From the NCBI RefSeq assembly GCF_030052815.1, contig NC_079505.1, positions 68,532,324 through 68,596,323 on the forward strand: a stretch of 64,000 nt of DNA. Direction: 5' to 3'. Positions 13,271 through 27,307 of the stretch are shown here, piece by piece. The stretch comes from Hevea brasiliensis. Taxonomy: Eukaryota; Streptophyta; Magnoliopsida; Malpighiales; Euphorbiaceae. How positions within the stretch are numbered: the first letter of the stretch is position 1; the number at the start of each line of letters is the position of its first letter. Below the pieces are notes generated by a model that was not told the DNA's origin, did no database searches, and saw nothing but the letters and a program-made list of their open reading frames with translations. A program made the position numbers and the translations under genes.

Positions 13271-14029
13271 CTATATTGTTAAAATATAAGAAAGTGAAGG
13301 AATGGCAAGAGTGAAATATGTATAGAATATATATATATAATTCAATATATATTATTCTATTATGGCACTTAACAAATAGATGTGTCTGTTAATAGACAGG
13401 ATATATCAATTTATACAAACAACAATGGCTTGTTTGTATAGGGTATCTATAAATAATATATATGTATATCTATACATAAAATACAACAATTTTTTTATAT
13501 ATATTTTAATAAATTTTCATTTTATAAATATGGATGAGTTTTTCAATAGGTATATTGCCATAACCTTGCAAAAAATCTAGTGGGGGCAATTAATACCTTA
13601 AAGATAGTGATTCATCATGCCTCGATGAATCAAGAGTTTATGAAACTTGATCATTTTAAGGAACAAATTATGTTCAAGAAGATGAATTGTCATGCAGAGT
13701 CATATTCTCAACAACTCATCGAATAGGCTAAAGATTTGTTTAAAAAAGGTATGGATAAATTTCTCATTATGAAATATTTTGAATTCTAAATACTTGATAA
13801 TATAGAAATATAAGATTATATTATGATGCTAAAGCTCATGGTGAATGTGATAAAGAAGGTAATAAGATTTATGTGCATAAGTCGAAAAACACTTTTATAT
13901 GCATAAATCCTAATTCATATTAATTGTGTCTATCACTAACTAGGTGGGGATATTGTTAAAAATATTAGTGATAATAAAATTTGACTCAGTTTGAAAGAGT
14001 TATGTATGTTCATTAAAAGGCATCAAAAT

Positions 14030-14510
14030 GAATTATTCATTACCGATAGCTATATCTTTTTTAAAAGGTGTAAATGAACAAATATAATTGTTCTAAAGGA
14101 TACAAAGTGAATAGGTGTATAGAGGTATAAATGAATGGAGAGATATAAATGAGCAGTTTGTATCTATTCTAAGATGTATAATATCTATTCTAAGAGGTAT
14201 AAGTGAACAGTTGTATATGTTCTAAGAGGTATAAGTGAATAAATATAATTATGCTAAAAGATACAAAGTGAATGGTTGTATCTGTTCTAAGAGGTATAAA
14301 TGAACGGTTGTATATGTTATAAAAGGCATAAGTGAACATATGTAATTGTTCTAAGAGATACAAAGTGAAAGGTATAAGTGAACAGATGTAATTGTTCTAA
14401 GAGATACAAAGCAAACGATTGTATTTATTCTAAAAAGTGTAAGTGAACATATGCAATTATTCTAATAGATACAAAGTAAACTATTGTATATGTTTGAAGA
14501 GATGCAAATA
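14030..14510. repeat. Minisatellite of ~33-bp diverged units inside the copia remnant
   Basis: Phrases of the type CTAAGAGGTATAAGTGAAC followed by a variable GTTGTATATGTT recur about a dozen times with point changes and small indels. Alternate units carry GATACAAAGTGAA, suggesting a two-unit higher order of about 65 bp. The array lies where pol would be expected, so it was acquired or amplified within the element. Confidence 0.7.
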
Positions 14511-15302
14511 CTTTATAAATAGTAGTTTGGAACAAGAATCTATTAACTTTTCTTTTTTGTCTCTTCTCTTCATTTTTACCGACAATCAACATTATTATTC
14601 TTTAATTTATTCTTAGGAGAATTTTAAAATTAGATTTATATTTTGGTTATTATCCATAACATAGTAGGGTTTTACTCTTTTCAATTTCATTATATTGAGG
14701 AAGTAAATACTCCATATGATATTTATTACAAATTGAAATTTTGGTAGAATAATTATTTAAATTGAGAATGTATGTTATGCATTGCACTACTCCCGATATG
14801 CTTTTTCAATGTATAAATTGTCAAGATATACTAATAATCCTAGTGTGGAATATTGAAAATAAATTTCAATGTTTTTTGGATATTTTAAAAATGAATTATA
14901 AAATATAGATTATTCTGTGATAAGTTTTCAATTGTATAAAAACCATATAAAGAATTGTATCTATGCAAAGAGTTATGTCCCTTGGCCAAAAGATGTAACT
15001 AAATGAAAAGATGCAATTCTTCTAAATAGTTACAGGCATGAAGAGATGAACTAATTGGCCAAAAGGTTGATACATTTTGAGTAGTAAAAATAAGAGCCTT
15101 ACAAGTCATTTATAAGAAGTGACAAAAGAACAAATGAGTATGCATTTGTGTGTGTGTAAGTTTTTAGCTTGGTTCTTTATTGTTGGATACTCTTTTAAAC
15201 AAGTTATGGAGCAATTTATTTGAATTATTTATATATTATAAACATGTGATTATATGGTTGACTAGTGAAACAAATATGGTTGGAGATCCTAAAGTGTTAT
15301 AA

Positions 15303-15680
15303 ATACCAATTGGATATGTATTACCAAGGATAATAAGTCAACTTTTGGTTGGGTGTCCACTTTAGGTGGAAGTTTTGTTTCTTGGGCATCAAAGAAACAA
15401 ACTTGTATAACTTATTCTTTATAACTTTGGCTAATGTAGGTAAAGAAGTATAATGGTCAGAAACTTGTTATCGGATATTATCTATTTATTTATATTGTGA
15501 TAGTCAAATCATGATGTTTAAAGCTTATAGTAAAATATACAATTGAAAGTATATATATATAAGCTTAAGACATGAAAATGTAAGACAATTAGTCTCTAAT
15601 GGTGTTATTACCATGGTTATGTTAAATCCTATAATAATCTAGCAAATCCTTTAATAAAAGGGCTCTCGAGAGTTATGATC
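15303..15680 (+). pseudogene. Copia RNase H and pol C-terminus remnant
   Basis: In one frame around 15329-15403 the translation is [12 protein letters not shown] followed by [12 protein letters not shown]. This is the strongly conserved copia RNase H start, where intact copies usually read KSTSGYVFTLGGG and SWKSKKQ. After a break, YCDSQ-, SLRHENVRQLV- and KGLSRVM-like segments appear in the expected order to 15680. Stops such as the TAA after TYSL show that it is not functional. It fixes the orientation of the element as plus. Confidence 0.7.
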
Positions 15681-18178
15681 ATGATTTAGAATATTCCATT
15701 AAATTTACTAATGATGGGAACCCTACTTTATAGTATTATTACTAAATAAAGTTTAAAGGGTAACAACAAGTCATTAGTAAATAATGTAATTAAAGTATTA
15801 ATGTACTAAGTTAATGGAATGAGGATGAGTGCTTATACTCTTAATGAAGTTTAAAATTATTACAAAGTGAGAATAATTTTTGTAAATGTTCATGGTTGAA
15901 CTAATTGATTATTTAATAGGAATCTAGGTTAAAGCTAAGGCCACCATGATTTCTTTAGAACTTTGAAATACTTACACTAAGGAAAAGTTTAAATCGAAAG
16001 ATATTTTTCATTATGCATGAAACAATGGGATCTAACAATACAAGCTAAGTGGGGGATTGTTATAAATAACTTGTATGTTAGATAGTATAGAAAGAAAGAA
16101 TTCCTATGTTGTTAAAATATAAGAAAGTGAAGGAATGATAAGAGTTAAATGAGTATAGAATTATATATATATAAATAAATATATGTTATTTTATTATAGC
16201 ACTTAACAAATAGATGTATTCTATACAAATAGTCACAACTATTTGTATAGGTATCTTTAATAATGACTTTTCATTCATTATAAATATGGATGAGTTTTCA
16301 ATCCAGATATATACTACTTATACTTCTTCTTCTTTTCTTCTAGAAGATAGTGATTCATCACACTGGCCTCATCACGGCAAAGTTTATTGAAGAAAAGTCC
16401 TGCAAGCCTAAGAGCAAAACTGTCGATGATTAGCTTCATATAAATTTGTCAACAAACAAAAGGTCCCGGCTTTTTTTCTTATAATTTCTAGAAGGAATTA
16501 TTTTATTATAATTAATTTATGATTTTGCTGGAGGAGAAATATATACAAAATCAAATTAGAGTTTCTATTTGTGAAATTTTTTTTTTGGAATTAACTTTGC
16601 GTTTGATGTGTAATCTCATCTCATCTATATGTATAAAATTTATGAACAACTATACTCGCTTGAGCTCCTCATAGTGCGCTGCTGCGCTTTGTTCTGACTT
16701 CTGCGGTATGTTTGGGCCTCAGCATTGAGCCATGTTCGTTTTACGCAGGGCCTGGCTTGGCCCCACTAGTTTGACCAGTGGAAAAAGCTTTCTGATTTTA
16801 TTGTCCATTTTACTTTCTCTCAAATTTTGATAATTTACCAAAAATTATTCTTCACGTCCAAACATTTATAGGTGTTACTTCTCCAACCCCAAACAGGTCA
16901 TAGTCTTTTTCATAATTTTGTTTTACTAACTAGTCTGTTTAAAACAGTATGTGTATTAAATAATTTATAACATTTTATTATTATTATAAGAATTAAATAT
17001 TAAATTCTATTAATCAAATTAAAATATTAAAATTTTATAATAATTATTATTACAATTTATATATTTAGTATTATTAAAATGCATTTACATTTATTATTTA
17101 TTGTTATTAGTAAATTTTTTTAAATATTTTAACATTGTAAATAAAAATTATGGCTTTTTTTTCCTAAAAAGTAAAATAAAAATCAATAAAATACAATTAA
17201 ATAAATAAAATTTTTTAAATTATAAATTATATTCCTTATTTCTTACCTCATTGTCAATCAAAATTACAATCAAAATTATATTTCCTTTTTATCAATCACC
17301 CTTGATATAAAATTTTATGTAATCTTTTCGAAATACCATGACTTAAAAACTCAATTCTTTTTTATTTCCTTCAAGTAAATCTATTGGAATAATTTAATAT
17401 GATTCTTTTATATTGGTTGACATATTAATTAATCTAAAATAAGAAAAAGAATATTTTTTTATGCCATGTTTATTTGAGAATAATAATAAAAATAATGAAA
17501 ACAATTTTTATAATGCCATTAACAAAATGCTGCTCAAATGTAATTTTCTTGTAGTGGTTGAATCCAAATTAAATTAATATTAGAATTGATAATTAAATTT
17601 AAATTGTAATAAGATTTATTTTATTTAAATATTAATTTAATTGAATTCAAATTAAAATAGAGTTAGGATTAATAATAAAGTTCAACTTGAAATAATTAGA
17701 TTTATTTAATTTATGTATGGATGGTTTTGGTATAATAATGATTTTCCTAGATTGATTACGATGAATTGAGAAATAAATATCATTCTAATGAAATAGAAAA
17801 TGCTGATGCTAGGGCATCACATATTTTGGAAATTCTTGTTTTTTAAGTTCTAATTGAAAAAGAAATTTTCAGCCATTAAATTATTTTATGAAAAAGAACT
17901 GAAAATACACATTAGAATAATGTACACATGCACATATCTGCCACAATAATCTGTTGTTAATAAAAGTTTTAAATAAAATTAAAATTATGAAAAAAAATCA
18001 TTTTTATCACGTAAGACACAATGTATTCTATTATTATTTATTATTATTACAAAAAATGAGGAGTATTTTTACTGGTTTTAAAGATTAAATCATGAGTATG
18101 TATAATGCATATATACAATATATAACATATTTAAAATATACTAAATAAAAGTAAAAATGGGAGTGGAATGAATAAAAT

Positions 18179-18181
<3 letters not shown>

Positions 18182-18242
<61 letters not shown>
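18182..18242. repeat. Compound (TA)n(TG)n microsatellite
   Basis: About 30 bases of TA repeats pass directly into about 32 bases of TG repeats. This is a long uninterrupted compound tract and likely polymorphic. Confidence 0.95.
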
Positions 18243-18247
<5 letters not shown>

Positions 18248-19258
18248 GACTAACAAACTAAACAAATAAAAAAATTAAAAATACAAATAACTTTAATTAA
18301 TAGTAAAATATAGTAATATAATTTAGTATTATGGCAATGAACAAATAAATTTAATTAGTTATTGAAAATCAATATATTAGTAATAATATTGTATTATATA
18401 TAAAAAAATAATTAAAATTTTATATATAAAAAATTAAATCACAAGCATGTACATAGAATATAAACAACAATGTGTAACACACAATATAAAAAAAAAACTA
18501 GTAATTATAAATTAGTAAAAAAGTTTAACCTTTTTTTATTATAAGTAAAATACAACTAAATCCTTAAGGTATAATAAAACTTATAAGTCCATTCTTAATT
18601 TATTTTTATTATCAATTTAATTCTTAAATTTAAATTTCATTAATAAATTAGTTCCTGCTATTAACTGTTTTTTAATTTAAAATAATTTAATCTTTGAAAT
18701 TTTATTTGATAACTATTTTTATTGTGCTAATTAAACAAAAATACACTAAACACCTATGTTTAAAGGATGAATCTGTGAAACATTGAGTCGTGATTTAAAA
18801 GGGCCACTTTGTGGGCATATCCTTAATATACTCACATTTAGCCTAAAAAATTTCTAACAAAATTTTAAAATATTGATATTTTTTATTAGCCTAATTAAAT
18901 AAAAAAATTTAATGAGTCAATATTTTAATAATTTAAAAAATTATTTTTTTTATTAGCCCAACTAAATTAAAAAATTAGTGGCCCTTTTTTTTTTTAATAT
19001 CCTTTCTTTTGTTTTATCAAGGTATTCCTTTATTGTCTATTTTACTATCAGTGTTCTAGTTGTCCACAATGGCAACCACCATTAATTGATAATTTCCTCA
19101 TTTCAAATATATAAACTATGACTATGCCAAATTAACCATAAAACTAATGTCAAGGATAACTCATCCTATTTAAAACCTTTTGTTTTTTTAATATAATCTC
19201 TTACTGACTTTAAGTCTTGACTTATATTTGATATATACTTATAGAACTAATAGAAAAC

Positions 19259-19579
19259 ATGAATACAATTCGTGGTATTTCAGTCAACCAATATGAACTT
19301 GAAACAACACCATTAATAAAGAATATAGAAGATCAAGAACTTGAGCCAAAAGATATATCCATGCTATTAGAACAAAGTAATTACACTAATTTATCTCTCT
19401 CAACCATAGGAGGTCAACTTGATAAGATAGAAACCAAAATAGAAAATCCTACAATAGGATTACAAGAGACTCAAAATGAAAAATTTTTAAAAAAAATTAA
19501 ATCAAAAGAAACAAACTTCAAACCTTATGAAATTAAGAACAAGTTTGAAAGTCTAAGACCATTTATGAAATATAAATAA
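19259..19579 (+). pseudogene. 106-codon ORF resembling a retroelement or pararetrovirus polyprotein piece
   Basis: A clean ATG-to-stop frame stands out from the AT-rich surroundings. The protein is lysine/glutamate-rich and hydrophilic, with a heptad-like middle segment (LSTIGGQLDKIETKIE). Text of this style, an N/T-rich lead and STI-x-QLD-x-IE followed by a basic KP region, occurs in the gag/coat part of plant reverse-transcribing element polyproteins. That recollection is weak. No RT, protease or zinc knuckle follows, so if the assignment is right this is a detached fragment. It may also be a chance ORF. Confidence 0.3.
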
Positions 19580-20331
19580 AAGATTAAAAAATTTAATGGA
19601 TGCATCTGAACTTGCAATCCTGGATGCCTCATAACAACTACCTTTTAAAAATCCAATCGTTTAGGGAAAGGAGAAGCGTCTATTTTCTCATTCAGTTTGC
19701 TAGTTCCTCCCATGTTGCCATTGAAAATTGACACCAATTCCTTATTGATTGCCCCTTGTAGTGTATTTTACTATTGAAGACTGAAAAACCACTAACTTTT
19801 TGCTAGTTACTGAAAGCCTCAAATCCTTCACCTTTAAAAATTAGCATTGAATATCAACACTGATCTAAGCAGGCTACGAAACTAAATCGATAAAATTTAA
19901 ATCAAAATAATATTAGTTGCTGTCACAAGTAAAAAAAAAAAATATAATATTAGATACATATACATAACATAGGAATAATAGAAACAGTACTCAAGTTGTC
20001 ATCACATCTTAAATGTCAACTTAGAATAACATGTGATAAATTTTGGTAATCTTTACTCTTCCTGTTTATTATAATAATAGTCCCATTGCATTGAAATGCA
20101 AATAACAAAATAGTCAACTTAGGCAACCACAAAGCTAATCGACAAGAAGATGAGATGCATAATACTATTAATCAATTGACAGGAAGAAATATAGAAAGAA
20201 AGAGCAAATCATAAGATTGTAATATCCACTATGTAACTATAAAACATAAATTAATTAAGGAAAAATAATTTCATCTCCTTTTGCTTCTGTGTTTTACTTT
20301 CGAAAAATAAATGGTGAATAAGCAGAATTTA

Positions 20332-20759
20332 GAGAGTGTTTGTAGCTTATAAGCTCTAAAAATATATTGATTTGTTTGTTTATAATAATTTTTGAGCTTA
20401 TAAATTGAGTTATAAGCTAAAAAAATAAGTAGGGACTAAGCTTTTTACTTTAGTGCTTATAAGCTTTTATACTTATAAGCTAAGTATTTTACTATATTAT
20501 CCTTATTTAATTTTTAAATTTTCATTATAAATCTTATTTAATATCATTTTTAGTCATTTTAATAATAAATGCATTTATAAGCTACTTTTTACCAAACACA
20601 TCAACAACTCATAAGCACTTTAACTAAACACGTAACTGCTTATATGCAATTTAACCAAACATGTAATTGCTTAAAATTTTAAATACATATACGTTCAAAT
20701 TAGCTTATAAGCTCTAAGTGCTTATAAGCTGATTTTTATAAGTTAAGCTAAACACCCTC
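20332..20759. mobile_element. 428-bp Tourist-like (PIF/Harbinger) MITE
   Basis: The left end GAGAGTGTTTGTAGCTTA is mirrored by a right end that reads, in reverse complement, GAGGGTGTTTAGCTTA. The element is flanked on both sides by TTA (20329-20331 and 20760-20762), the target-site duplication typical of PIF/Harbinger. The interior is full of AGCTTATAAGCT palindromes and has no coding capacity. Size, ends and TSD agree with a Tourist-type MITE. Confidence 0.75.
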
Positions 20760-23700
20760 TTAGATAGCAGTTGCAGTAACAAGATTAGAGTGCATGAAAT
20801 ATTGCTCTATTCTTCCACCTTAAAAAAATTTATGTCTAAATTTGCCTCAAACGAAATGATATCCAAATATGATGTTGAATGCAAAGAGTTTATACAAGGA
20901 GAGTAAGAGTAAGGAGGGACAAATTGCTTTGTTATGCTGTATAGACACTGCGAGAGATGTATTTGATACCCACTACTAATTGATAATTATCCCATCCCAA
21001 ATATTTAGATTATAATATGTTATTGCTAATTGAAGATTTGAACTTTGAGAACTTTTGTTATTTCTATCATTGAATGTAATACTTAAATATGGCTTTACAT
21101 TGATAGTTTCCTGTTTCTGGATTCCCAAAAAATATTGTTAGCTTATTTGAATTGTATTTAAGATTTGTTTTTGCTTCCTATTTATTTAAATGGTTGTCTA
21201 TGAGAATTATATGGGCAATAGATTTTCATTATTACTTAACTGGCTTATGTTTCATTTTTTAGTAAATATAAGGAAATGGAGGGCATGTTATGAACATAAA
21301 AACCTCGCATCAAATAATCAAAGCCCGAAAGAATTTGATGATCCTAAAATATTTGATGAGTACTTAGAGCATGGATGGCTAAAAATATAGAGATTTTTAT
21401 AGAAGATTGTGTTCAAAGCAGTTAACTCATTTTATGCTCCAATTAATTGAACAGTTAAAATTTTTCCTTTAATGGAAGATGTATTCTTCATTTTTCTTCT
21501 CAAATATGAAAAGTTTTTTTTTTTTCAATTTTTTTATGACCCATTCTTTTGTGATCATAAAAAACAAAAATAGTTTTTGAAAATGTTTCATGACTTATTT
21601 TAGACGAAAAATAATCTAGTACAAACATGCTATCTTAATGCGGGTTCTTTAATCCAAAGTGAAAATGGTGGAAACTACCCAACAAACCTTTTAAAAAGGT
21701 ATTTGAATATAAAATGGACTAAAATAGTAGTCAAGTACTAGCGGAAGTGAAAAATAAAGGTGAAAAAGAAAAGATTAGAGCAAAATATAGAGATGTGGGA
21801 GGGAAAAACATTGACATTATCAAAAAAACTCTCCGATTTATGTTTCTTATAATTATATTTTCTTATTATTTAACTTAATAAAAGACTAAATATAGTTAGC
21901 TATTAAAAATCAATATATTTAAGAAAATAGTTAAAATTTCAATTCTAATTCAATTATAACTCAAAAGCAATATTAAAATTTTAAATGTCAAAATCAATAT
22001 TTTATAAAAAAATATAATGTAAAAGAGAAAAAAATCTAATTTTTAATAATTCTATTTTTACAAATAAATATCAAAAGCAATATTTAAAAAAAAAAACGTA
22101 AAGGGAAACAAAGAACTTTAATTTTCAATAATTTTATTATTGCAAATAAAAATCTTGTAGTGAAAAACACTAACTCGGTCATCACAATTTCATATATTAA
22201 ATTTACAATACATATTTTCATGTTAACTATATAATTAATTAATAATTTAATATTAAAAATCTTATTTATATATAAAAAATTAAATAAAATCTATTAAATA
22301 ATAAAAATTACATTAACAGATTAAGATATTAATATAATTATTAAATTAAAGGTAACATAGACTGATAATTTTTTGGTACAAACCTAACAAACTACAATCC
22401 TTTTTATATATTAATTCATATAAAAAAATTCTATTTAATATAAGCCATAAAATCAATAAAAAAATATTTTTAATATATTGGACAAAAGTTTTAAATTTAT
22501 TAATATATTTGTCAAACTAATAAGTATTAAAAAATTAAAAAAAAAAAAGTTTTGCCAAATTCAATGTGAATTTGTGTTATTCACATTTAGCTAATTTAAC
22601 GTTTGATTTGATTTATTAGATTGATTTACTATTTAAATCCAAATTCTATAATATAATTCTATTATGAATTTTTAATCTAATTGGAAATTATATTAATCCA
22701 AATGAAATACATGAATTATTTTCTCTATTAACTCTAAAAATTTTAATTAATATTGAAAATAAATTTGAGGAATCCTATAAAGAAATTATATATATATATA
22801 TATATATAAGCTTTCTTGAATTAATTATTGGATACAATGAGAATTAATTATTTTAATATATTAAAAATCTCAAATAAATTATGCAATTGCACAAGAATAA
22901 TACTCTATTTGGAGAAGAATTGCTATTCACATAGCTATAATTTAGTGTAGTATATATCTATCTCTATATCTATAATTCTATAAATATAAATAATATAGAT
23001 AAAAGTGGGAAAGGAAGAATAATGGTATAGCCAAAAATACCTATAAACAATAAAAAAACTGATTTTATTTTATTTTAATTGACTAATAAAGTAAAATTAA
23101 TCAATATATTTAGTGTTATTCTATAATTATAATTCTAATACAATTTAATTCTAATACAATTATAATTATAAATTTTTAAAAGTTCTAAATTTAATATCAC
23201 ATAGCAATAATTTTAAATTCGAGGTTCGTAAATTATCTTCCTTTTATATTAGCTACTATAGCATGCTTCATATCATTAAGGAGGTTGAGCCATGTAACAA
23301 AGTGGCAAGTGGAATATTAGCAACACCTTATATTTGTGATCAAAATAAGTAAGGTTTCTATCTCATTAACTTACTTCCTTTATTTCAATTCGATCTTGAA
23401 TCTCCTTTATATGAATTTATAGCCAATATGTTAAATTTCGTTTTGAAATATTTTAACAGAATGAAGTGAATGAGTGTTACAAGTTCATTTTAGAGCTATC
23501 AATAATGTATGTTGGAATTGTGGTGATCACTTTTTGAGTTTCTTCTATGTATAAACAAAACATAATTCTATGGTTAGCTTGCCATTAATTTGGGAATTTT
23601 GTGAATGATCTATAAGGTAATAATTTTTTATTGGGACAGTGACGAACTATTATTCTAAAATTGAAGATCATTACATTATATAGTTTCCTCATTCATATAT

Positions 23701-26238
23701 TAAATGAATCATCAATTATTACAGTATATGTTTGCATAATATATAATCTGTTGGGAACACATTGTAGCAATGGCTTGATGTGGATTAAGAGGTAAGAGAT
23801 GTGCTATACATTGCAAATTCTTATTTATTTTCATTTATGCTTTATTAATTAGGAAGTAAATCATTGCGTGTTAATATGCCAACTAAATTGAGGTGTGATG
23901 GTTTTCTTTGAAAGAAAGTTAGATCAATTTCACCATTAGAATATGCAGCCATATAATGATATGATTGTCAATTGCTAAAATAAAGTTTTATCTTGACACA
24001 TATAAATAGTGACATTTTCTTACAAGGTTGCAGAATATGGAATGGGGTATTATATATCAAAGCTTTATTTTTTTTTTCCTTGAGCTCCTACTTTATAAAT
24101 AATAAATTCCTTGCACAAACCTCACACACAAATGAATGCTTATTGCATGTTTATGTTGTTGCTAGTTGTGTGTTTGTGTGTGTTATTGATATTGAATAAC
24201 TTCTTTTGTTCTCTCTCTTGCTATTCCCTATTAAGGTCTTCTAAAAATTGTTATATATGTTATTAGGTTCTTTTTTATCACCTTTTTTAAGATAAATGCC
24301 TATGATTGGATTTGACCAATATGTGTGCATTCTGAATGACTTTTGACATGCCATCACTTTGTGACACTTATCTCTATTATAGCTTACTGCACTTCATTTT
24401 CATCTTTTTTTGTGATTTATATCGCTCTCCACTTTATTTCTAGGAGAAATATCAAAATATTCCATATGCAAATGGAGACTTCGTGGAGCAGTCTTGAGAG
24501 GCAAAGTTATTTGTATATGGGCACATATGAGATTAGTGAGTTTTTATATTGATTCTAGTTCCAATGGCAATGCACTACCATGATTCATGGGATTCATTTG
24601 ACTACTTAATTCATCCATACTATTAGATATATCATGAGATAAGCCCAAATGCAGAAATGACAGATGGAACATTTTGTCCAACAAAATTTGCAAAGCGACA
24701 AACATTTCTATTTCCATATTGTCCATGGAAGGATGATGAGCTCTTATAGATTTAATTGATGCTTGCATTATTAATTTATTTATTTTTATATAATTTGTTC
24801 TTGAATATAATAATTTATTTATTTATTTGTTTTATATTATTTTTTTTATGATGAATGATTATATTAAAGTTATTATTAATATAAAAACACTAATATTATT
24901 ATTAATAATGAGAAAAAAATTATTGTTATATGTCAACCTAGGTAATTTTAAAAGTAAATTAACTATTTATATAAATTAATTTTAATTAAGTGTCATAATA
25001 ATTTAATATTATAAAAATAAATAAAATTTAATCAAATGTTGAAAATCAATATATTACGATAATATTATATCATAGACCAAAATTAATAAAAAACTACAAA
25101 TAAAAAAAAAAAGTTACAAGTACATGTTATGAATTGAGACAACGTCAAATGCACGTTTAGAAAAACTAGTATATATTAAAGACACATAATAAAGTTCTTT
25201 TATTTTTTATTCGTGTTTATTTTTTATTGAATAATAATTTTTAAAATAATATTTAATTTTCAATTATATATATATATATAAATATATATATTCAATAAAA
25301 ATTGAATTATAAAAATTTTAAAAATATGAAAAAACTGTGAATCCATTTAAATCGAGTACAACCTATATATAATATTTGGTTAGAATTAACTTATGATAAG
25401 TGACTCGAACTCATTTTTTTAATGATTTAATTAAGCAATTGTAATTTTGATATTTAATAATTGAATTGGGACTTGGGACGGATTTAGTGATAAACATTAT
25501 ATATCAAAAACTTTTTATTGGTATATTTTAATTCTTTTTATTATATATATATATATATATATATAAATTTCCATCTTTTGTTGAAATGTCTATAAAACTT
25601 TTGTTTACAAAAGAAAAATCATTGACTAATTAACTTTACTTAATATTATTACACTTATTAATTATAAATCTTTAATTGACTAATATTTTTAAAAAATAAA
25701 TTTTAATAATAAAAAATTTCTTAATAAAGGATTTATTCAAATGGATAAATTGAATTGAAATGGGTTATCATAAACATTGCATTAGCATGACGTAAATATT
25801 TTCATTAAAAAAGAAAATGAAAAAAACATACTCACATTTCCCCTAAAGACATATCCATATATAAACATGATTCATCCCAATAATTCACATATATACAATC
25901 TTTATTTAAGGATAGATTGGTTGATGGATGAACAAGAATAATTCATCCCAATAATTGACACAATATCTTAACATTTCAATCAATATCAAGAATTTGATAC
26001 TTTTAGAATAATTAATAATTAATAGATCCGTGTTGTCATGGCATAGTCCACTTGCTAGATTTCAGGACCTAGTTGCCGGTTCCAGCTTCAATTAGACATG
26101 GCCAGATTTGTGTTCGTGTCCCACGCATAAAGGTTTCAACGAACATGATTACCACTCGAGATCTTGAAAGAGCATATCAAGAGTCGGACATCTAAAAATT
26201 ATAATAAATTCAAATGACTTATATGAGTGAAAGACTAA

Positions 26239-26490
26239 TTAATTGATTAGTTAGTTTTAATATTTTAATAATAATTTATTTAAATTTAAGTAAATTCATA
26301 TCATTTTTCTTGAATTATTGTCTCGATCTTTTAATTTTTTTCTATTATTTAACTCAAGTTGGATAATATTAGAACTAATTGATTAGTTAGTTCTAATATT
26401 TTAATTACGATTGATCCGAATCTAAGTAAACTCATATCATTTTTCTTGAATTATTGTCTCGGCCTATTAATTTTCTTCTATCGTTCGATT
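26239..26490. repeat. Direct duplication of ~135 bp
   Basis: Two adjacent copies share AATTGATTAGTTAGTT (26241 and 26377) and CATATCATTTTTCTTGAATT (26297 and 26432), with scattered differences. This is a simple tandem duplication with no coding content. Confidence 0.8.
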
Positions 26491-27307
26491 GGTTTGAATG
26501 AAACTGTATTCAAATTGACTCAATTAAAATTAAATTAATATAAAATCAAAATAAATTAACTCAAATTTATTTAAATCAAAATTAAATTGAAATGATTTTA
26601 ATTTAATTTAATTTAAAATTTAAAAATTTCACTTTTTAAAAAATTTTAATTGTTAAATTTAATAAATCAAATTAAATTGAATAAATTATATTAAATTAAA
26701 ATTAAAACTAAAGACAAATCATTTAAATCTAATTCTAAATTCCTAACTGATCAAAACTATCAATTTAATTTCAATTTTAGATCACTTGTTCAACTTAACA
26801 AAGATGTTCGTGCAAGCTGTTATTCTAATTTTATTGAATTTATTTATTAGCTTCTTGTCCAATTCAACTTACATTATGATTTTTTTTTAGTTAACGTAGA
26901 GTGTTTGATATTTTTTTATTTAATTATAATATTAAATTAATAATTTATATTTATATTATAAATGTGTAAGTAGTATTACATTTTAATAATATTATTAAAA
27001 TTTAAAAGGAAAATTATTATTTTTTAAAGTGACATAATTTTTTTTATTATAAAAACATTTTTTTATTAATTTATTTTCTAAATATTTTAAATATTAAAAA
27101 ATATGAAAAGTATTTTACAGGAAAATATTTTTCATCAATGCCTAAATATTAATAAATATAATATTTAAAATATATATATTTTTTAAATTAAGCATCTTTA
27201 TCAATTTAAAAATTAAAATAAAATTGGCATGATTAAAAAACTCATTGGCCTTCTCAACATGATAAAAGTTTATTGTGCTGGATTATAATCTTCTAATCAA
27301 AATTTTT

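Larger units (their letters stand above)
13271..16360 (+). mobile_element. Degenerate Ty1/copia retrotransposon with two LTR remnants
   Basis: A segment at 13271-13617 is repeated directly at about 16099-16360, sharing TTGTTAAAATATAAGAAAGT, ACTTAACAAATAGATGT and AGATAGTGATTCATCA. The 3' copy probably starts at 16058 (TGTTATAAATAAC), just after a purine-rich GTGGGGGA tract. The 5' copy lacks about the first 50 bases. Between them, translated scraps match copia proteins. A gag-like stretch lies near 13640-13790. RNase H text at 15329-15430 reads [20 protein letters not shown], and a terminal KGLSRVM-like end lies near 15660. Stops and frameshifts are frequent, so the copy is dead and old. No intact ORF longer than 70 codons remains. 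Confidence 0.75.
16361..20331. other. AT-rich spacer, no gene recognised
   Basis: This is mostly AT-rich DNA. An isolated GC-richer patch at about 16655-16795 has no identified content. A compound microsatellite at 18182-18242 and a short retroelement-like ORF at 19259-19579 are listed separately. No tRNA, rRNA or exon set was found on either strand. Confidence 0.6.

Noticed and set aside
13277..16360. Possibility that the repeated segments are MITEs rather than LTRs
   Set aside because: Copia RNase H text and the pol end lie between them in the right order and orientation, followed by a purine tract before the second copy.
24544..24768. 74-codon minus-strand frame rich in Met, Ser and Leu
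   Set aside because: No family recognised and no exon context; it could be a gene relic but cannot be supported.
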